The translations under genes and the position numbers were made by a program. 64,000 nucleotides of DNA, taken from NCBI RefSeq assembly GCF_003627965.1, contig NZ_RBWE01000001.1, forward strand, positions 2,305,566 to 2,369,565, in the 5' to 3' direction. This document shows positions 34,709-43,328 of this stretch, one piece after another; position 1 is the stretch's first letter; each line of letters opens with the position of its first letter. Under the pieces are notes generated by a model. That model was not told the DNA's origin. It ran no database searches and saw only the letters and a list, made by a program, of their open reading frames with translations. Source of the DNA: Desulfofundulus salinus (GTDB taxonomy: Bacteria > Bacillota > Desulfotomaculia > Desulfotomaculales > Desulfovirgulaceae).

Positions 34709-37700
34709 GGCCTTTTCCCTCCTCCCGAACAGCCTCCGCCTGAAGACGCTGCCTCAGCTCTTTGGGGTCTGTAACCAGATTCCGGTAGCAGTTTTCCGGC
34801 AGCCACAGGTCAAAACGGCATACCGCGCGGTAGATGCAGGACGTACAGGCGCTGTCCCGGCCCATTTTTAAGGGAGCAATGTCCACCCGGCCGTCGATAA
34901 TACCCCTGCCGATCTTCCTCAGCAGCTCGCCCAGGCTGTTCAAGAGTACCCGGAACTCGCCGGGCGTAAAAATGGAGGCGGCATTTTGCCGGGAGAGGCT
35001 GCCGTCCTTATTCAACCCGGCGGGCACCAGGAGGGATGTCGTCCCTGCCGCAAGGCTGCGGTCAAGCAAGGAATATAAATCCACGCCGTGATCCACCAGC
35101 CAGCCGGACAGCTTGAATGTTTTCAGCCACTCCCGGTCCAGTTCCTCCGGCGGCAGGTCCGGCTGGGCCAGGTTCAGGATGGGCCGCTGCACCTGGAAAT
35201 AAAAAGCACCCGCCGGCTGCAGCTGCTGATGGTAGCGGCGGCAAAGAGCGGCAAAGTGCTCCAGGGCCACCCATAGATAGACCAGGAGCTGGAGCTGTAC
35301 CCCTGCCAGCACCCCGGGGAGACTGAGCCTGCTGGGACCGGATTTATAGTCGATCACCCGCAGGTATAGCCCATCCATGCCCCGCCCCAGATCCACCCGG
35401 TCGATGCGCCCCCCAAGGCTCAATATTATCCCCTCGCCCAGATCTACCTCCAGGGGCGGCAGGAACAGATGGGGCCAGAAAGGTAAGGCAGACATCTCCG
35501 TCCCCGGAACATCAGAGGGCACATCCCGCCCCCGGGGGCCGAAATATACCTCCAGGGCCGTAGGGCGAAAACCGCTCTTTTGCATCTGCCGTACCAGCGC
35601 CCGGGCCGAATCGTTCACCCGCTCCAGCAGCCGTGCTTTTTGCTGGCGCAGCCGGGCGCTTGAGAGCAGAATGCGGTTTTGCAGCCGGGAAGCCAGGCTA
35701 TCCACCAGTTCCGCGCATATGCGGTGTACATCCTCTTCCCCCAGCTCCTCCCAGGGAGGGCCACTTCTCTGCACCCGCTCCACGAACAGGTGCAGGGCCT
35801 CGTGGTACAGCTGTCCCGTATCCGGCGGGGCCAGCCGGTATACCGCCCGCTCCTCCAGCCCCAGGCCGTGGGCCAGGAAATGGGCGAAGGGACACTGGAC
35901 GAACCGTTCCAGGCGGGAGACGCTGCTGAAAAGCACGTGTTTTTTCCGCTCCCGCCGACCCCATAGTCTCAGGCCCAGTTCGCGCCCCAGGGGAGGCTCC
36001 ACATTGCGCCCCGTCAGGCCCGCCGTTAAAATGGAAAGCTTGTCCCGCCACCCTTCCTTTTCCAGCAGCAGGTTATGCACCCGCCACCACAGGGGATGAA
36101 CGGGGCGGCCCCAGGATGCTTCCCGCCAGCGCAGGGCCAGGCGGGGAAGCAACCCTGCCGGGTGTTCCACGTATTCCACGTCTGCCGCGCCGCCCGGCGG
36201 CTCCACCGGCAGGAACCGCGGCCGTAAATCCGGCAGTAGCTCCCGCACCCGGCGAATCACTGGCGAGGGAGTTACGGCCCGTCCCTCGCCATCCCCCAGA
36301 GGATAGCTCAAGAACAGCTTACCGCCCGTGCGTGTCAGAACCTGGTAAATCAGAAATTGCTCCTGGTGCAGCCGGTCGACGGTACCGGCCGGCAGCTCCA
36401 GGTTCCTGTCACGCAGCCACATGGTTAGCTGCTCCCGTTCTCGTTCGGTGAACACCCCGCCGGTACGAATATGTGCGGGCAGGGTTCCCTCGGTCAGGCC
36501 GGGTAAAAAGAGGGCCCGCACATCCCGGGGCGGCCGGGAGCGGTCCAGGCTGCCCACGGTCACCGCATCGAGCGCCGGGGGGATCAGGGAAAGGCGCATG
36601 GCCTCAAGACCCGCATCCAGCACACTGGACAGCTCCGCCGCGGAAAGCTCCACTTTACCCAGCACTTCCACCAGCTCGTCCAGCAGGCCGCTCACCAGCC
36701 GCCAGACCTGGCGGTGTTCCCGGGCCAGGTCCGGCTGCCCTGCCTCCTGCGCGGCCCGGCTCCACTCATCCAGCTTCCGGGGTATTTCCAGCTCAAGGCA
36801 CAGCTCCAGCAGGATCCGGGCCCACTGCTGGCCGGAAAGGCGCACGGCGCGGCCGGATGCGGTTTCCCGCGCTTTTATCTGGGCGGACCGCAATTCTCTG
36901 ATCGCCCGCCAGCGAATGCGGTTGATCTCTTCCAGTTCCGGCGGCGGGGGCGCCTGCTGCTGCCCGTCCTCGCTCCAGGTGCGGCCGGGCAGGTAGTTCC
37001 AGGGCTCCTGGCCGTACCAGCGGCTGCCCCGGATCCCGGCGCCCAGGACATAGTTTTCCAGCCGGTCCACTTCCCCGGCATTCACCCGGGCCAGTCCCGT
37101 CTTTAGAAAGCGGAACACGGGCTCGTAGGTCCAGTTTTTCTGCCATACCTCCAGGGCCGAACGCAGCAACTCCACCAGGGGGTGGTGGATCACCGGCTGC
37201 TGGTGGTCGATAAAAAAGGGGATCTCGTAGTCCGCCAGCATCCTCCGGAACAGGGGGAAATAAGCATCCACGTCCCGTACGGCCACCATGATCTGCCGGG
37301 GACGCAGGCCCTCCTCCCGCAGCAGCCGCCGGATGGCCCGGGTCACCCCCTCCACCTCGGCCCGCAGGTTCACCCCGGCCAGCAGGCATACCTTATTTAC
37401 AGTTCCGGTATAGGGAACGGTGGGATAGCTGAAAAAGTGGCGCTCCAGGTGAGCCAGTTCCGGGGCCTGGGCTAGGCGCCAGGTACCATCGGGTTGGAGA
37501 AACTCCTCCCGCACCGCCACGCTGGCCTTGCGGGCTAAACGCAAAAGGCGCGCCCGCGTTTCCCAGGGTTTGACAAAGGGATCGTGCTCCTGCGGGCGCC
37601 CGGTGGCCAGGGCCGGATCAAGGCAAAGAGTTACGGTTATTTCCCGGGCTTTAGAAAAAAGCGCCTCTAATACCGCGTATTCCTGCGGGGTAAAGGAAGA

Positions 37701-38300
37701 AAAGCCGTCCACCCATACCCGGCAGTTGTTCAAAAAAGCGGCGCTGGAAAGGCGTTGGGCCAGCAGGTCCAGGTAATCATCAGGATCGGTAAACCGCCCG
37801 GCCAGCTTTTCTCCCAGCCGCCGGTAAACCAGGCACAGGTCTTTGAGCTTTTGCCCCAGCTGGCCATCCTTGTCGGACGCCAGTTCCCCCAGGGCTTCCG
37901 GAGCAATCCGGTGCATTTTCAGTTCGCCGATCAATTCGGATAAAGAAGCAAGAAAACCCGGCCGGTTGGCCAGGGAACCCATAAGGCCAAGGTTTTCCTT
38001 TTCTTCCATCAGGATATTTTTAAGCATCATCCGCCGCCCCAGTTCGCTAACGGGGAGGCGGGCCGCACCGCCCGCCTCCCGCAGCACCCGGTGGGCCAGG
38101 CGGCGAAAGCTGTACACCTGGGCCCGCAGGCTCCCTCCCCGGGCGGCCAGTTCCCGCTCCGTGTTAAAAGTGGCCTGGGCCGGAACAATTAGAAGCAAAA
38201 GGGGGCCCAGGGGTTCCCTTTCCAGCTCCGCGCAAACTTCCATCAGGCAGCGGCGGGTCTTGCCCGTCCCCGCCCGCCCCAGTAAAAGACGCAAGCTCAT
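34686..38300 (-). CDS. addB: ATP-dependent helicase/deoxyribonuclease subunit B
   Basis: A 1204-residue protein: N-terminal LLGRAGTGKTRRCLMEV nucleotide site, an inactive helicase core, and a C-terminal nuclease with LRVIDYKSGPSRLSL. The four iron-sulfur cysteines are seen as one in FVQCPFAHFLAHG and three in CTSCIYRAVC, which staple the nuclease domain. First gene of the addBA-sbcDC operon; a promoter-like sequence lies about 50-80 bases upstream. Confidence 0.96.
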   Translation of the reverse strand: MSLRLLLGRAGTGKTRRCLMEVCAELEREPLGPLLLLIVPAQATFNTERELAARGGSLRAQVYSFRRLAHRVLREAGGAARLPVSELGRRMMLKNILMEEKENLGLMGSLANRPGFLASLSELIGELKMHRIAPEALGELASDKDGQLGQKLKDLCLVYRRLGEKLAGRFTDPDDYLDLLAQRLSSAAFLNNCRVWVDGFSSFTPQEYAVLEALFSKAREITVTLCLDPALATGRPQEHDPFVKPWETRARLLRLARKASVAVREEFLQPDGTWRLAQAPELAHLERHFFSYPTVPYTGTVNKVCLLAGVNLRAEVEGVTRAIRRLLREEGLRPRQIMVAVRDVDAYFPLFRRMLADYEIPFFIDHQQPVIHHPLVELLRSALEVWQKNWTYEPVFRFLKTGLARVNAGEVDRLENYVLGAGIRGSRWYGQEPWNYLPGRTWSEDGQQQAPPPPELEEINRIRWRAIRELRSAQIKARETASGRAVRLSGQQWARILLELCLELEIPRKLDEWSRAAQEAGQPDLAREHRQVWRLVSGLLDELVEVLGKVELSAAELSSVLDAGLEAMRLSLIPPALDAVTVGSLDRSRPPRDVRALFLPGLTEGTLPAHIRTGGVFTEREREQLTMWLRDRNLELPAGTVDRLHQEQFLIYQVLTRTGGKLFLSYPLGDGEGRAVTPSPVIRRVRELLPDLRPRFLPVEPPGGAADVEYVEHPAGLLPRLALRWREASWGRPVHPLWWRVHNLLLEKEGWRDKLSILTAGLTGRNVEPPLGRELGLRLWGRRERKKHVLFSSVSRLERFVQCPFAHFLAHGLGLEERAVYRLAPPDTGQLYHEALHLFVERVQRSGPPWEELGEEDVHRICAELVDSLASRLQNRILLSSARLRQQKARLLERVNDSARALVRQMQKSGFRPTALEVYFGPRGRDVPSDVPGTEMSALPFWPHLFLPPLEVDLGEGIILSLGGRIDRVDLGRGMDGLYLRVIDYKSGPSRLSLPGVLAGVQLQLLVYLWVALEHFAALCRRYHQQLQPAGAFYFQVQRPILNLAQPDLPPEELDREWLKTFKLSGWLVDHGVDLYSLLDRSLAAGTTSLLVPAGLNKDGSLSRQNAASIFTPGEFRVLLNSLGELLRKIGRGIIDGRVDIAPLKMGRDSACTSCIYRAVCRFDLWLPENCYRNLVTDPKELRQRLQAEAVREEGKGLVLYSLD

Positions 38301-38347
38301 CCCTTATCCCTTCTTTAAGGTTGCTACCTGGCCATTTCTCTTCCATC

Positions 38348-38377
38348 ATTCTAACCGAAACAAATGCCCGCTGGCAA
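38348..38377 (-). promoter_or_regulatory. Candidate sigma-A promoter for addBA-sbcDC
   Basis: On the minus strand TTGCCA and TAGAAT are separated by 18 bases, ending about 47 bases before the addB ATG. Confidence 0.5.
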
Positions 38378-38467
38378 TTCTTGTTTGATGGAAACAGTCC
38401 TGGACCGGACCGGATCTTGTCACCACAAAGACAAAAAAATTTTTAACCATATACATAAAACTTGTGC

Positions 38468-38496
38468 TTGATTTCACGCAGTTCTTGTGCTATGAT
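38468..38496 (+). promoter_or_regulatory. Strong sigma-A-type promoter
   Basis: TTGATT, exactly 17 bases, then TATGAT: near-consensus elements with optimal spacing. No coding region follows at once; a compact hairpin-and-terminator structure does, suggesting a small RNA. Confidence 0.65.
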
Positions 38497-38502
38497 GGGA
38501 GT

Positions 38503-38593
38503 GACAAAAGCAGCTTAAATTGTCAACGCGCACTTGTCCCAAAGGCAGTACTTGAGGCCTTTAAGCAACGAAAGGACAGGTGGCTTTTTTTAA
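38503..38593 (+). ncRNA. Candidate structured small RNA or leader ending in an intrinsic terminator
   Basis: About 90 bases follow the promoter. CACTTGTCC (38531-38539) pairs with GGACAGGTG (38574-38582) with one G-U. Inside it AAAGGC (38541-38546) pairs with GCCTTT (38557-38562). CTTTTTTT follows the outer stem. It fits no riboswitch class that I could identify. It might be an independent sRNA or an attenuator for the DASS symporter gene 420 bases downstream. Confidence 0.5.
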
Positions 38594-39014
38594 CCGCACC
38601 TTAGTGCACTCATTCACAACTAAGAATGTATTTTATCTCACATTTTAGTCTCAGACTAAATGCAAACCTTTCTTTAATCTTTCCTTTAATTAATCCAAGC
38701 AAAATAAATATTTGAATTCAACTGGTTAAGCAACAATAAACGTAAAGCTGATCGAGTCATGCACTTTCAGTTACATGCCTTTTTTATACCCGGGTTAGTA
38801 CATAAGTTCACAATTTGCCGGGAATATGATACGAAGGGGGTGGCGGGAGTTCTATCTAGCTGCACCACGTTTTCAGTGACAATGGGGAAATGCAAGCGGG
38901 GATAACTATATGCAGATTCTTTGATTAGTTCGTACATCTCCCCAAACAAGTTTGGCATATCGGGGAAATGGCTGGTCTTACCTTCTGGGGTCCTTTTTAT
39001 AAGGAGGGGTTTTC
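38594..39014. other. AT-rich gap before the DASS symporter, with a palindrome
   Basis: The only clear element is a perfect palindrome TTTAGTCTCAGACTAAA (38644-38660), possibly an operator. A minus-strand frame at 38767-38958 could encode 63 residues, but it lacks a ribosome site and resembles nothing I know. AAGGAGGGG lies just before the symporter ATG. Confidence 0.4.
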
Positions 39015-40559
39015 ATGGCCAAAACTTTAGAAGATATCACCGGGCGCGCCCGGTCCCAAACCGCCGCCCGGCCTGCAGAGGCAACCAAACCACTTGAGTT
39101 GCAAAAAGAGTTTAAGTGGGACTTGAGGCGCACCGTATTTATCGCCCTTGGCCTGGGGCTGTTTTTCCTGCTCTACTTTTTACCGCCGCTGCCGGTAGCC
39201 GTAGATCCGGCGGGCAAAGAATTCGCCCTTTCCCGGCAAGGTCAACTGGCCATCGGGCTGTTCCTTTTAGCCGGCATCTGGTGGGTGTTCGAGGTTATCC
39301 CCATCGGAGCTACCGCCCTGGCCATCGGCATTTTCCAGGCTTTATTCGGCATCCGGCCAGCCGACGTTGCCTTCAGAGATTTCATGGATCCATCGGTCTT
39401 ATTCATCCTTGGTTCTTTGATGGTCGGCCTGGCCTTTACCAAGGCGGGCCTCACCAGGCGGCTGGCCTTTAAGATGCTGCAGGTTACGGGCGAAAACACA
39501 AAAATGATCCTGTTGGGAGTTTTCGTGGTCACCGTGATTCTAACCCTTTTCATGGCCCACACGGCTGTGGCCGCCACCATGTTCCCCATTTTAATGGCCA
39601 TTCTGGGGCTCTACGGTACCAAAGAAGGGGAAACCAGCCGGTTCGGGAAGGCCCTGTTCATCGGCATGGCCTTTACCGCCGGAGCGGGCAGTGCGATTAC
39701 TTTGCTGGGAGCCGCTCGGGGTATAGTGGCTCTGGGGTTCTACAAGCAAATTACGGGCCATGAAATCAGCTTTGCCCGTTATACCGAGGTTATGGCCCTC
39801 TACGGCTTCGCCATGATGTTTTTGATCTGGTTGCTGATGATCATCTGGTTCAGACCGGAAAAAGACCGTATTGCCGGTCTAAAGGAAAAGGTGAAAGAGC
39901 TTTCCGCCGGCCTCGGCCCCCTGACCAAACAGGAAATCTTTGTGGGTGTAGCCGTGGCGGTAGTGGTAGCTCTTTTGGCTTCGCAAAACTTCATCCCGGC
40001 CCTGAAAAGCCTGAACAAGAGCGCCATCATGCTCACCCTGGGATTGTTGTTCTTCCTGACCCGGGTATTTACCGTGGAGGATCTGGAAAAGCGGATTCCC
40101 TGGAATATCGTGCTGCTTTTCGGCGGGGCCATGTCCATCGGCTTTTGCCTGTGGCAGACCGGAGCAGCCCAGTGGATGGCTGTACACTGGCTGGGCATGT
40201 TTAAAAATGCTCCCTGGTTGATCTTCGTGCTGGCCATATTCTTCCTGGTGATGGCTATGACCAACTTCATCATGAACGTGGCCGCTATTGCCATCACCCT
40301 GCCCGTGGCCCTGATTATCGCCCAGTACCTGGGGGTCAACCCGGAATTGATCCTGTGGACCTCCCTGGCTGCCGCGGCACTGCCCTTCTGCCTGCTGGTG
40401 GGAGCGGCACCCAACGCCATCGCCTACGAATCCAAACAGTTCTCTGCCGGTGAGTTCTTCGTTGTCGGCATCCCGGCCAGTATTATGGCCCTTGTCCTGC
40501 TGGCCGTGTTTGCCCTGACCATCTGGCCGCTCCTGGGTGTGCCGGCACTGGTAAAATAA
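39015..40559 (+). CDS. DASS-family (SLC13) sodium:dicarboxylate/anion symporter
   Basis: A 514-residue membrane protein with about 12 hydrophobic segments. The DASS pattern includes WWVFEVIPIGATALAIG near residue 93, FMAHTAVAATMFPI near 178, and the second-half FIMNVAAIAITLPVALII near 417. It usually imports succinate, malate, citrate or sulfate with sodium. The N-terminal 35 residues are polar and extra. Preceded by AAGGAGGGG. It heads a plus-strand group with a carbonic-anhydrase-like protein and an ArsB/NhaD permease. Confidence 0.9.
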   Translation: MAKTLEDITGRARSQTAARPAEATKPLELQKEFKWDLRRTVFIALGLGLFFLLYFLPPLPVAVDPAGKEFALSRQGQLAIGLFLLAGIWWVFEVIPIGATALAIGIFQALFGIRPADVAFRDFMDPSVLFILGSLMVGLAFTKAGLTRRLAFKMLQVTGENTKMILLGVFVVTVILTLFMAHTAVAATMFPILMAILGLYGTKEGETSRFGKALFIGMAFTAGAGSAITLLGAARGIVALGFYKQITGHEISFARYTEVMALYGFAMMFLIWLLMIIWFRPEKDRIAGLKEKVKELSAGLGPLTKQEIFVGVAVAVVVALLASQNFIPALKSLNKSAIMLTLGLLFFLTRVFTVEDLEKRIPWNIVLLFGGAMSIGFCLWQTGAAQWMAVHWLGMFKNAPWLIFVLAIFFLVMAMTNFIMNVAAIAITLPVALIIAQYLGVNPELILWTSLAAAALPFCLLVGAAPNAIAYESKQFSAGEFFVVGIPASIMALVLLAVFALTIWPLLGVPALVK

Positions 40560-40665
40560 GCTGGTAAAATAAAATCAACATTGGCAAAATAAAAAATAAC
40601 GTGTCGGGTGCGGGCCAGCCGTACGTATACGGCCGGCTCGCTTGCCTCAAAAGGAGGAACACAAG

Positions 40666-41247
40666 ATGCTGCAGCAGGCCCCTGCGGTCAGCTGGAAACC
40701 CGGGGGGTTCCCCGTGGTGAGCGCGAATGCATTTATTCATGAAACTGCGGTTTTAATGGGAGACGTAGTAATTAAAGATGGGGTTGCCGTATATCCTCTG
40801 GCAGTGCTCCGGGCCGATGAAGGATTTCCCATTGTTATTGGCGAATACAGTAATGTTCAGGATGGTGTGGTCATCCATTGCCTTAAAGGCGGCAGCGTAA
40901 CCGTGGGCAAAAGGTGCAGCCTGGCCCACGGGGCGATCATCCACGGACCGTGCGAAATCGGGGATGATACTTTTGTGGGGTTCAGGGCCATGGTTATGCG
41001 GAGCCGCCTGGGGAGCAGGTGTTTTGTCGGCCACGGGACTCTGATCGATGGTGTGGAAATACCCGGCGGCAGGTATATCCCCAGTCTTGCCGTGGTGACG
41101 ACACCGGAGCATGTAGCCTCCCTGCCGGAGGTCTCCCCGGAACGGGCGGAATTTGCCAGGGAAGTTCTCCTGGTCAACCGGGAGCTGTGCGGCGCCTACT
41201 TAAATCTCCATAGGAGGGGTGAACTTTGTCCGAACAAACCCAGGTAA
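40666..41247 (+). CDS. Gamma-carbonic anhydrase-like hexapeptide-repeat protein
   Basis: About 193 residues of left-handed beta-helix repeats. Histidines in GVVIHCLKGG and SLAHGAIIHGP match the three metal ligands of gamma-class carbonic anhydrases, so enzyme activity is plausible. AAAAGGAGG lies about eight bases before the ATG at 40666, favouring it over the TTG at 40642. It overlaps the permease gene by 22 bases, so the two are coupled; it may hydrate CO2 or supply bicarbonate/protons for transport (inference). Confidence 0.83.
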   Translation: MLQQAPAVSWKPGGFPVVSANAFIHETAVLMGDVVIKDGVAVYPLAVLRADEGFPIVIGEYSNVQDGVVIHCLKGGSVTVGKRCSLAHGAIIHGPCEIGDDTFVGFRAMVMRSRLGSRCFVGHGTLIDGVEIPGGRYIPSLAVVTTPEHVASLPEVSPERAEFAREVLLVNRELCGAYLNLHRRGELCPNKPR

Positions 41248-42641
41248 TCTTTGCTACGGCTGTTTTTTTGCTCACCTACGCTGTGATTGTTTCCGAAAAA
41301 ATCCACCGGGCGGTAGCCGCCCTGGTGGGAGCAGCAATACTGGCCCTCACCGGAATTTTGAACCCCGAAGAAGCGACCCACGCCATTGACTTTAACACCA
41401 TCGGCCTTCTGGTGGGCATGATGATCATCGTGGGCATCACCCGCCAGACGGGGGTTTTTGAGTACCTGGCCATCAAGGCGGCCCGCCAGGCCAGGGGCGA
41501 ACCCCTGCGCATCATGGCCGCCCTTTCCCTGGTGACGGCAGTCCTCTCGGCTTTTCTGGACAACGTGACCACGGTGCTGCTGATTGTCCCGGTTACCTTT
41601 GCCATCGCCGGCCAGCTGCAGATCAGCCCCATACCCTTCCTCATTGCCGAAATCATTGCTTCCAACATCGGGGGCACGGCCACACTGATCGGCGACCCGC
41701 CCAATATCATGATCGGCAGCCAGACCCACCTGGGATTCATGGATTTCGTAATCAACCTGACTCCGGTTGTGGCAGTTGTTTATATCTTAACAATTTTCTT
41801 CCTGCGCCTTATATACCGCCGCCAGCTGATGGCCCGCCCGGAACTTCAGGAAAAAATTATGCTCTTGAATGAAAGGGATGAAATCAAGGATCCCGTCCTG
41901 TTGAAAAAGTGCCTGGTGGTGCTTTTTCTAACCATAATGGGATTTGTCCTGCACCAGTACCTGCACCTGGAATCCAGTGTGATTGCCCTTTCCGGAGCCA
42001 GCCTGCTGCTGCTGATCACCCGGGAAGACCCGGAACACGCCCTGCACGCGGTGGAATGGCCGGTAATCTTTTTCTTTGTCGGCCTCTTCGTAGTGGTAGG
42101 AGCGCTGGAAAAGGTGGGGGTCATCGAGGCGGTAGCCCGCTTCTCCCTGGAAATCACCCAGGGGCAGCTGGTGCCGGCGGCCATGCTCATCCTGTGGATT
42201 TCAGCCCTGGCCTCGGCTTTTGTGGACAACATCCCCTTCGTGGCTACCATGATCCCGCTCATTCATGACATGGGGCGCCTGGGCGGGATGACAAACCTGG
42301 ACCTGCTCTGGTGGGCGCTGTCACTGGGGGCCTGCCTGGGGGGTAACGGTACCATCATCGGGGCCTCAGCCAACGTGGTGGTTATCGGCATGGCGGAAAA
42401 GAGGGGGCAGCCCATCTCCTTCCTGGGCTTTATGAAGGTGGCCTTTCCGTTAATGCTCATGTCCATTGTGGTGTCCACGGTTTACCTCCTCTTCTGGTAC
42501 CACTACCACGGGCCGGTATCCCTGGTAGGAACCCTGGCAGTGGCAGCCGTACTGGGGCTGGTAACCGTTCTGTTGAACAACGTGCTCTTCCGCACGGAAG
42601 GCCGGTCTGCAAAAGTGCTTTCCAAGTACAAGGAGGCTTGA
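41226..42641 (+). CDS. ArsB/NhaD-type ion transporter superfamily permease
   Basis: A 471-residue protein with 11-13 membrane segments. It has paired helix-hairpin motifs: AFLDNVTTVLLIVPVTFA near residue 115 and AFVDNIPFVATMIPL near 325, with GGTATLIGDPPNIMIG and GGNGTIIGASANVVVIG after them. These mark the P-protein/NhaD/ArsB group, which exchange sodium or move anions. No arsenic genes are nearby, so an antiporter or anion role is likelier. It starts at a TTG after AGGAGGGG. Confidence 0.88.
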   Translation: MSEQTQVIFATAVFLLTYAVIVSEKIHRAVAALVGAAILALTGILNPEEATHAIDFNTIGLLVGMMIIVGITRQTGVFEYLAIKAARQARGEPLRIMAALSLVTAVLSAFLDNVTTVLLIVPVTFAIAGQLQISPIPFLIAEIIASNIGGTATLIGDPPNIMIGSQTHLGFMDFVINLTPVVAVVYILTIFFLRLIYRRQLMARPELQEKIMLLNERDEIKDPVLLKKCLVVLFLTIMGFVLHQYLHLESSVIALSGASLLLLITREDPEHALHAVEWPVIFFFVGLFVVVGALEKVGVIEAVARFSLEITQGQLVPAAMLILWISALASAFVDNIPFVATMIPLIHDMGRLGGMTNLDLLWWALSLGACLGGNGTIIGASANVVVIGMAEKRGQPISFLGFMKVAFPLMLMSIVVSTVYLLFWYHYHGPVSLVGTLAVAAVLGLVTVLLNNVLFRTEGRSAKVLSKYKEA

Positions 42642-42658
42642 TTACTCCCAAACATAAA

Positions 42659-42685
42659 GCCCGCCGCAAAAAGGCGGGTTTTTTT
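42659..42685 (+). terminator. Intrinsic terminator after the permease gene
   Basis: A GCCCGCC stem with loop GCAAAAA and partner GGCGGGT is followed by seven or more T. It abuts the stop of the convergent CBS-domain gene. Confidence 0.9.
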
Positions 42686-43241
42686 AACCGCCGTTGACGA
42701 TCCTGCTCAGTTCAAGAAAAAGCTCCTTGTCGCGCAAAAGACCCACCATCCGGTTATTCTCCTGGACCGGCAGGATTTCAAAACCGCTGCGGGACATGAG
42801 GTAAGCCGCCCGGCTCAAAGAATCCCGGGGTTTTAGCGATACAGGAAAGGGACGCATAACCTCCCGCACTTTTCTTTTGGCCATTTCTTGACCGCGTGAG
42901 GTAAACAGACCGTTATAGGAAGGTGGTTCTTCTGCGGGGAAGGAAATTGACCATCCGGCATAAGACTCTCTTTGGGGCAAGGGCAAGTGGGCCAGGGCCA
43001 GCAAGTGGTCAACTTTTAATAACCCAACGGGAACTTTTGCTTCCAGCACCACCAGGGGTGGAATGGCCCCTGCCCGTGACTGAAGAGCAACTCTTTTCAG
43101 CAGGCAAATGGCATCCTTTAGACTGCCATCCGCAGGAATAGTCCGGCAGGCTTCCAGGGAAACCATTAACTCCTCCACGGTCTTTTCCCGTTTAAATGAC
43201 CTGGCCAGGACATCGCCGGCGGATTGTACCAACGCAGGCAT
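42684..43241 (-). CDS. CBS-domain pair protein
   Basis: A 185-residue protein. One CBS half is at about residues 25-85 (VSLEACRTIPADGSLKDAICLLK ... PVGLLKVDHLLAL). A linker follows, then the second half (VREVMRPFPVSLKPRDSLSRAAYLMSRSGFEILPV) at about 120-185. CBS pairs sense adenine nucleotides, but no attached enzyme domain tells what is controlled. It is a single gene between a terminator and the rsgI gene. Confidence 0.82.
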   Translation of the reverse strand: MPALVQSAGDVLARSFKREKTVEELMVSLEACRTIPADGSLKDAICLLKRVALQSRAGAIPPLVVLEAKVPVGLLKVDHLLALAHLPLPQRESYAGWSISFPAEEPPSYNGLFTSRGQEMAKRKVREVMRPFPVSLKPRDSLSRAAYLMSRSGFEILPVQENNRMVGLLRDKELFLELSRIVNGG

Positions 43242-43328
43242 CTCGAATCCCCCCTTTACCCTGCTGCTGGTGATGCTCCAGATAACTTCATTCTACCACT
43301 TTCGCCGGCTGCCTGGCAATGCAGCAGC

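Noticed and set aside
38767..38958. 63-residue minus-strand ORF
   Set aside because: No ribosome site, no recognisable family, and it lies in an AT-rich promoter-type gap. Possibly a gene remnant, but not supportable.
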